DNA of 9,302 bases. It comes from Elusimicrobia bacterium RIFCSPHIGHO2_02_FULL_57_9. GTDB taxonomy: Bacteria > Elusimicrobiota > Elusimicrobia > UBA1565 > UBA9628. Below the pieces are notes generated by a model, which made no database searches, was not told where the DNA came from, and was given only the letters and a program-made list of their open reading frames with translations. The stretch spans positions 1-9,302 of the forward strand of contig MGUO01000062.1 in NCBI GenBank assembly GCA_001800015.1, given 5' to 3'. How positions within the stretch are numbered: the first letter of the stretch is position 1; the number at the start of each line of letters is the position of its first letter. The position numbers and the translations under genes were made by a program. This document shows, piece by piece, positions 6,521-9,302 of the stretch.

Positions 6521-7600
6521 TTAAGCTTTATAGCGCCGCAACATGAACACGGCCAGGCCGGCAAACAAGGTGTTGGGACCCCAGGCGGACAGCAGGGGAG
6601 GCAGCGCGCCGCTGTTGCCCAGAACCCGGCCGATCTCAATCATCCAAAGATACATAAAGGAAAGGGCCAAGGCCGCAAAGAAGCTGAAAACCTTGGAACT
6701 GCTGCGCAAGCGCAAAGCCAGGGGAATGCCAAGAGCGCAAATAATCAGATTGGTGAAGGGGTAGGCCACTTTGTCATAAGCCGCCACGCTTAATTGCCGC
6801 GGGGAAAGGCCCATGCGCGAGACGGTCTCGGCATAGCGGCGGATTTCACGCAGGCTCATTTCATCCGGATTGCGGGTTCGCGGGATAAGATTGCGGGGTG
6901 GAACAGCCAGATCCGATAATTGCTTGGCAAAATAGTGTTGGGTCAGCAGTCCCTGGCTGAACTGTCTGTCGACGCCGTCGTAAAATATCCAGCGCTGGGC
7001 GGCCTGATCCCAGCGCGCCTCGCGGGCGTCCAACTGTCTTTCTATGCCGCGCGGCCCGATTTTTTCCAGTATCGGCCTTTCCAGCCAGCCGTCCTTAGGC
7101 AAAAATACGCTGGCCTGGATAAATTCGCCTGGACCTCCTATCAAAGCGACGTTCTGGTATTTATCCCATTCCCATTCCGGATGAATCTTATCCTGCCACA
7201 GCTTGCGCGCGCGCCGGTAGCAGGCCGGCAGCACGGTTTCCTGGGCGATGAAGCTGAACACGGTCACGCACAGCGCGCAACCCAGAAGCGGCAGCCAAAA
7301 ATCCCGCGGCTCAAAGCCGCTGGCTTGCACTGCGATCCATTCCCCGCTTTTGATCAGACCGCTGAGAGCGATGAGCGTGGCCAGCAGGGTGGCCATGGGG
7401 ATCACCCGGATGGCCCAATAAGGGACTTCCAGCCACAGATACTGCAAAATAACGCCCAGAGAGGCCTTGCTCTTAAGCAAGTAATGCGTCTTATCGAACA
7501 TGTCCCCCAGGAAAATAAGCAGGGCAAACAAGCCCAGGCCGAAGAAAAAGGCCATGAAAAAACGCTTGGCCATGTAGCGCGTGAATATTCTTGTGATCAT
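6521..7600 (-). CDS. lptG: LPS export ABC transporter permease LptG (YjgP/YjgQ family)
   Basis: A 359-residue inner-membrane protein, the normal size for this family. Family knowledge: LptF and LptG form the membrane part of LptB2FG, which extracts lipopolysaccharide from the inner membrane and passes it to LptC/LptA. Three N-terminal membrane segments are visible (about 12-33, 58-80, 102-119), then a periplasmic beta-jellyroll-type domain (about 120-275, including GPGEFIQASVF and RWIFYDGVDR), then three C-terminal segments (about 280-296, 304-326, 338-353). The cytoplasmic stretch SGEWIAVQASGF (85-96) is the family coupling-helix region that contacts LptB. The start at 7600 overlaps the lptF stop as ATGA, so translation is probably coupled; an upstream Met at 7663 would only add sequence inside lptF. 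F versus G is assigned by order (G second) and by resemblance; the two paralogues are easily confused. No lptB, lptA or lptC lies in the window. Confidence 0.92.
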   Translation of the reverse strand: MITRIFTRYMAKRFFMAFFFGLGLFALLIFLGDMFDKTHYLLKSKASLGVILQYLWLEVPYWAIRVIPMATLLATLIALSGLIKSGEWIAVQASGFEPRDFWLPLLGCALCVTVFSFIAQETVLPACYRRARKLWQDKIHPEWEWDKYQNVALIGGPGEFIQASVFLPKDGWLERPILEKIGPRGIERQLDAREARWDQAAQRWIFYDGVDRQFSQGLLTQHYFAKQLSDLAVPPRNLIPRTRNPDEMSLREIRRYAETVSRMGLSPRQLSVAAYDKVAYPFTNLIICALGIPLALRLRSSSKVFSFFAALALSFMYLWMIEIGRVLGNSGALPPLLSAWGPNTLFAGLAVFMLRRYKA

Positions 7601-8688
7601 CGGCCGGCGACTCTCTTGGTTAACAAGACGCCCAAGGCCAGTCCGGTTATATCGGAGAGCCACGGAGCTGCATAGGAAAGATTCTCGGGGCGCCGCCCAA
7701 GGGCTATGCCCACGGCGATGAGCCCGTAAAACACGAATAAAATGCCCAAGCTGAAAGCGAAACTGGCTCCCCGCTTGCTGCGTCCCGGCTGCAGACCCAA
7801 CGGAACGGCGATCCAGAAAAAGACAAAGGGCGAGAGCGCCGCGGCGCTGCGCACCGCCAGCTCCACTTTGTATTCCAGACGATGCTGCAAGTCGGTGGCG
7901 GGGTCGCGAATCAGTTCCCGCAGACGGCTGGAATTCATTTCTTGAATATCAGGCGATCGCTCCAGAGGAAAGCCGGCCAGGGGTATTTCCACGCGGTATC
8001 TTTTAAAATGCCCGGCGGAATACTTTTCTGGATCCGGGTTGGGCACCAGGATGTCTCCATCCTCCAGCTCCAGGGTCACGGCCTTGCCCTTGGCTATATT
8101 CATGCGGCCGCGCAGAGCGTTTATGCGCACCCCTTTGTCTTCCTGGGTTCTTCCTTGGCGCAGGAAATACACCCCTTCCATGTTTCCGGTTTTCTTGTCG
8201 ACTTTCTCCGAATAAAGACGCCATGGGCCAAGCTTCATGAAAGTGCGCGGCTCGAGGTCCAGCCGCGCCAGCTGCTGGGCGGCCTGGGCATATTTATTGC
8301 GGAAGGAATGAAAACCCTCAGGGCTGGCCTTGTGATTCATGTAAAACAAAAGGCCGGAAAGCATGACGCCGACGGCCAAAAAGGGCCAGGTCATCTCCAT
8401 GAAGGAAAACCCCGAGGCGCGCAGGGCCATGATTTCCCCCCCCTCGGCCAGCTGCCCCAGGGTCAAAAGCAAAGCCACCAGGAAAGCCATGGGCAGGGCC
8501 AGGCTGCTGATAAAAGGCAAAAGACGGGCGAAACAAGTGGCGATCCAAAGCGGGGAAATCCCGCGCATCACGGCCATATTGAAAATCTTGATGAAATGGT
8601 TCATCAGCAGCACGCCCAAAAACATCGCGAGGCAAACTAGGAAAATAGGCAGGAAAATTTTCAAGAAATACCGCGGCAGTATCGGCAT
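7597..8688 (-). CDS. lptF: LPS export ABC transporter permease LptF (YjgP/YjgQ family)
   Basis: A 363-residue paralogue of the next gene and its likely partner in the LptB2FG exporter. Membrane segments fall at about 8-30, 55-79 and 100-117, then a periplasmic domain (about 120-270, with KLGPWRLYSEKVDKKTGNMEG and a VTLELEDGDILV strand), then three more segments (about 281-300, 310-330, 343-358). EGGEIMALRASGFS (82-95) is the diagnostic cytoplasmic coupling segment and is better conserved here than in lptG. The ATG at 8688 gives MPILPRYFLKIF, matching the short N-termini of the family. The open frame continues upstream to 9240, but that part is the antisense of the divergent peptidase gene. 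No Shine-Dalgarno sequence precedes 8688; several -10-like hexamers lie within 36 bp. The stop overlaps the lptG start by four bases, making a two-gene operon. Confidence 0.93.
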   Translation of the reverse strand: MPILPRYFLKIFLPIFLVCLAMFLGVLLMNHFIKIFNMAVMRGISPLWIATCFARLLPFISSLALPMAFLVALLLTLGQLAEGGEIMALRASGFSFMEMTWPFLAVGVMLSGLLFYMNHKASPEGFHSFRNKYAQAAQQLARLDLEPRTFMKLGPWRLYSEKVDKKTGNMEGVYFLRQGRTQEDKGVRINALRGRMNIAKGKAVTLELEDGDILVPNPDPEKYSAGHFKRYRVEIPLAGFPLERSPDIQEMNSSRLRELIRDPATDLQHRLEYKVELAVRSAAALSPFVFFWIAVPLGLQPGRSKRGASFAFSLGILFVFYGLIAVGIALGRRPENLSYAAPWLSDITGLALGVLLTKRVAGR

Positions 8689-8724
8689 GCCGTTATATTC
8701 TATATCTTTTGTTATAATGAGCCC
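8689..8724. promoter_or_regulatory. 36-bp divergent promoter region between lptF and the M20 gene
   Basis: Plus strand: TGT-TATAAT at 8710-8718, a perfect extended -10, followed by GAGCCC and the M20 ATG at 8725. The expected transcription start is the A of that ATG. Minus strand: TATAAC at 8716-8711 overlaps the same core and could drive lptF with a leader of about 16 bases. TAGAAT at 8702-8697 is another candidate, eight bases before the lptF ATG. No good -35 is present for either direction, and neither gene has a Shine-Dalgarno sequence. Confidence 0.6.
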
Positions 8725-9302
8725 ATGAACCAGGAAAAAGCTCTTTCTTACGCTCATGCCAATCACGAAAATTTTGTATCCGACCTCAAGGAGCTGGTGC
8801 GCATTCCCAGCGTCAGCTTTCCCGGCTTTGACGCCAAGCAGGTGGAAAACTCGGCTTCGGCCGTCGCAGCCCTCATGAAGGCGCGAGGCCTTGAGAACGT
8901 GGAAGTGCTTCGTTTGCCCGACGTGCATCCCTATGTTTACGGCGATTGGCTGCACGCCCCGGGAGCCCCGACCCTGCTGCTTTACGCTCATCACGATGTC
9001 CAGCCGCCGGGACGCGAGGAACTTTGGAAATCCCCGCCGTTTACGGCCACCGAGCGCGATGGGCGGCTCTACGGGAGGGGCACCGCCGACGACAAGGCCG
9101 GCGTCGTAGTGCATACCAGCGCCATCGCTTCCTATCTTCAGGTGGAAGGCGCTCTTCCTCTTAATGTCAAGGTGATCATCGAAGGCGAGGAGGAAAGCGG
9201 TTCTTCTCATCTCGAGGCTTTTCTGCAAAAATTCCGCCATAAATTTTCCGCCGACGTCATGGTGCTCACCGACACCGGCAATTTCGACACCGGCATCCCT
9301 TC
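8725..9302 (+). CDS. M20-family metallopeptidase (dipeptidase, CNDP/PepV/ArgE-DapE group), 5' part only (runs off right edge)
   Basis: 192 codons are present, with no stop before the window end. Family knowledge: M20 peptidases use two zinc ions bridged by an Asp to hydrolyse dipeptides or N-acyl amino acids, normally in the cytoplasm. Visible residues: YAHHDVQP (87-94) with zinc ligand H89 and D91; GRGTADDKAG (117-126) with bridging D122; EGEEESGS (153-160) with catalytic E156 and ligand E157; LTDTGN (181-186) with probable ligand D183. The HxDVQP and GRGxxDDKG forms point to the carnosinase-like dipeptidase branch and not to classical ArgE or DapE. The dimerisation domain and last metal-binding histidine lie beyond the edge, so exact specificity is open. 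There is no signal peptide. The start codon lacks a ribosome-binding site and is predicted to be leaderless. It is divergent from lptF, with no obvious functional link. Confidence 0.92.
   Translation, partial: MNQEKALSYAHANHENFVSDLKELVRIPSVSFPGFDAKQVENSASAVAALMKARGLENVEVLRLPDVHPYVYGDWLHAPGAPTLLLYAHHDVQPPGREELWKSPPFTATERDGRLYGRGTADDKAGVVVHTSAIASYLQVEGALPLNVKVIIEGEEESGSSHLEAFLQKFRHKFSADVMVLTDTGNFDTGIP

Noticed and set aside
6008..6793. 261-codon plus-strand frame across the barrel gene start and lptG end
   Set aside because: It overlaps two well-supported minus-strand genes and their spacer, and its composition is that of an antisense shadow (basic, Pro/Ala-rich).
6920..7675. 251-codon plus-strand frame antisense to lptG
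   Set aside because: lptG has clear membrane topology and family motifs. The shadow has no recognisable domain or ribosome-binding site.
8689..9240. Long N-terminal extension of the LptF frame on the minus strand
   Set aside because: It is the exact antisense of the M20 peptidase, whose catalytic motifs are intact, and it has no membrane-protein character. LptF proteins begin right at MPILPRYF.

Overview
The window reads as a compact chromosomal segment from a Gram-negative (diderm) bacterium. Two adjacent LptF/LptG lipopolysaccharide-export permeases and an outer-membrane beta-barrel protein require an outer membrane. The DNA is GC-rich, and most genes abut or overlap. The combination of a PorV/TraF-like barrel and a large secreted FTP-PepSY-gluzincin protease would fit a lineage such as Elusimicrobiota, but that is a guess from protein style and not a demonstrated assignment. 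No mobile element, RNA gene, CRISPR array or origin was seen.

Layout, left to right. Positions 1-576 (minus) hold the 5' part of an RNA m5U methyltransferase (RlmC/RlmD/TrmA family) that runs off the left edge. It overlaps the end of ychF (533-1600, minus), a complete Obg-related ATPase gene; the junction carries a 20-bp perfect palindrome and a second hairpin. A 199-bp divergent intergenic region (1601-1799) separates ychF from a 986-residue secreted zinc metalloprotease (1800-4760, plus). The protease gene converges, with a single base between stop codons, on an outer-membrane barrel gene (4762-6351, minus). Upstream of that, in the same orientation, are lptG (6521-7600) and lptF (7597-8688), which share an ATGA overlap. 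Only 36 bp separate lptF from a divergent M20 peptidase gene (8725 to the right edge, plus).

How the genes relate. lptF and lptG encode the two membrane subunits of the Lpt transporter, which lifts LPS out of the inner membrane; the barrel gene downstream also concerns the outer membrane but has its own promoter-like sequence. ychF and the methyltransferase form a translation-related pair. The metalloprotease and the M20 dipeptidase could act in peptide scavenging, but nothing in the sequence couples them.

The most unusual feature is at the gene starts. ychF and the M20 gene have the same architecture: TGn-TATnAT, six bases, then ATG, with no Shine-Dalgarno sequence. This predicts leaderless mRNAs. 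The barrel gene has a good -35/-10 pair that predicts a leader of only about three bases. The protease gene, by contrast, has an ordinary ribosome-binding site. Other points worth a second look are the AT-rich 3' end of the protease gene, a symmetric -10 core between lptF and the M20 gene, and competing starts for the barrel protein. I found no clear evidence of an entirely new multi-gene system.
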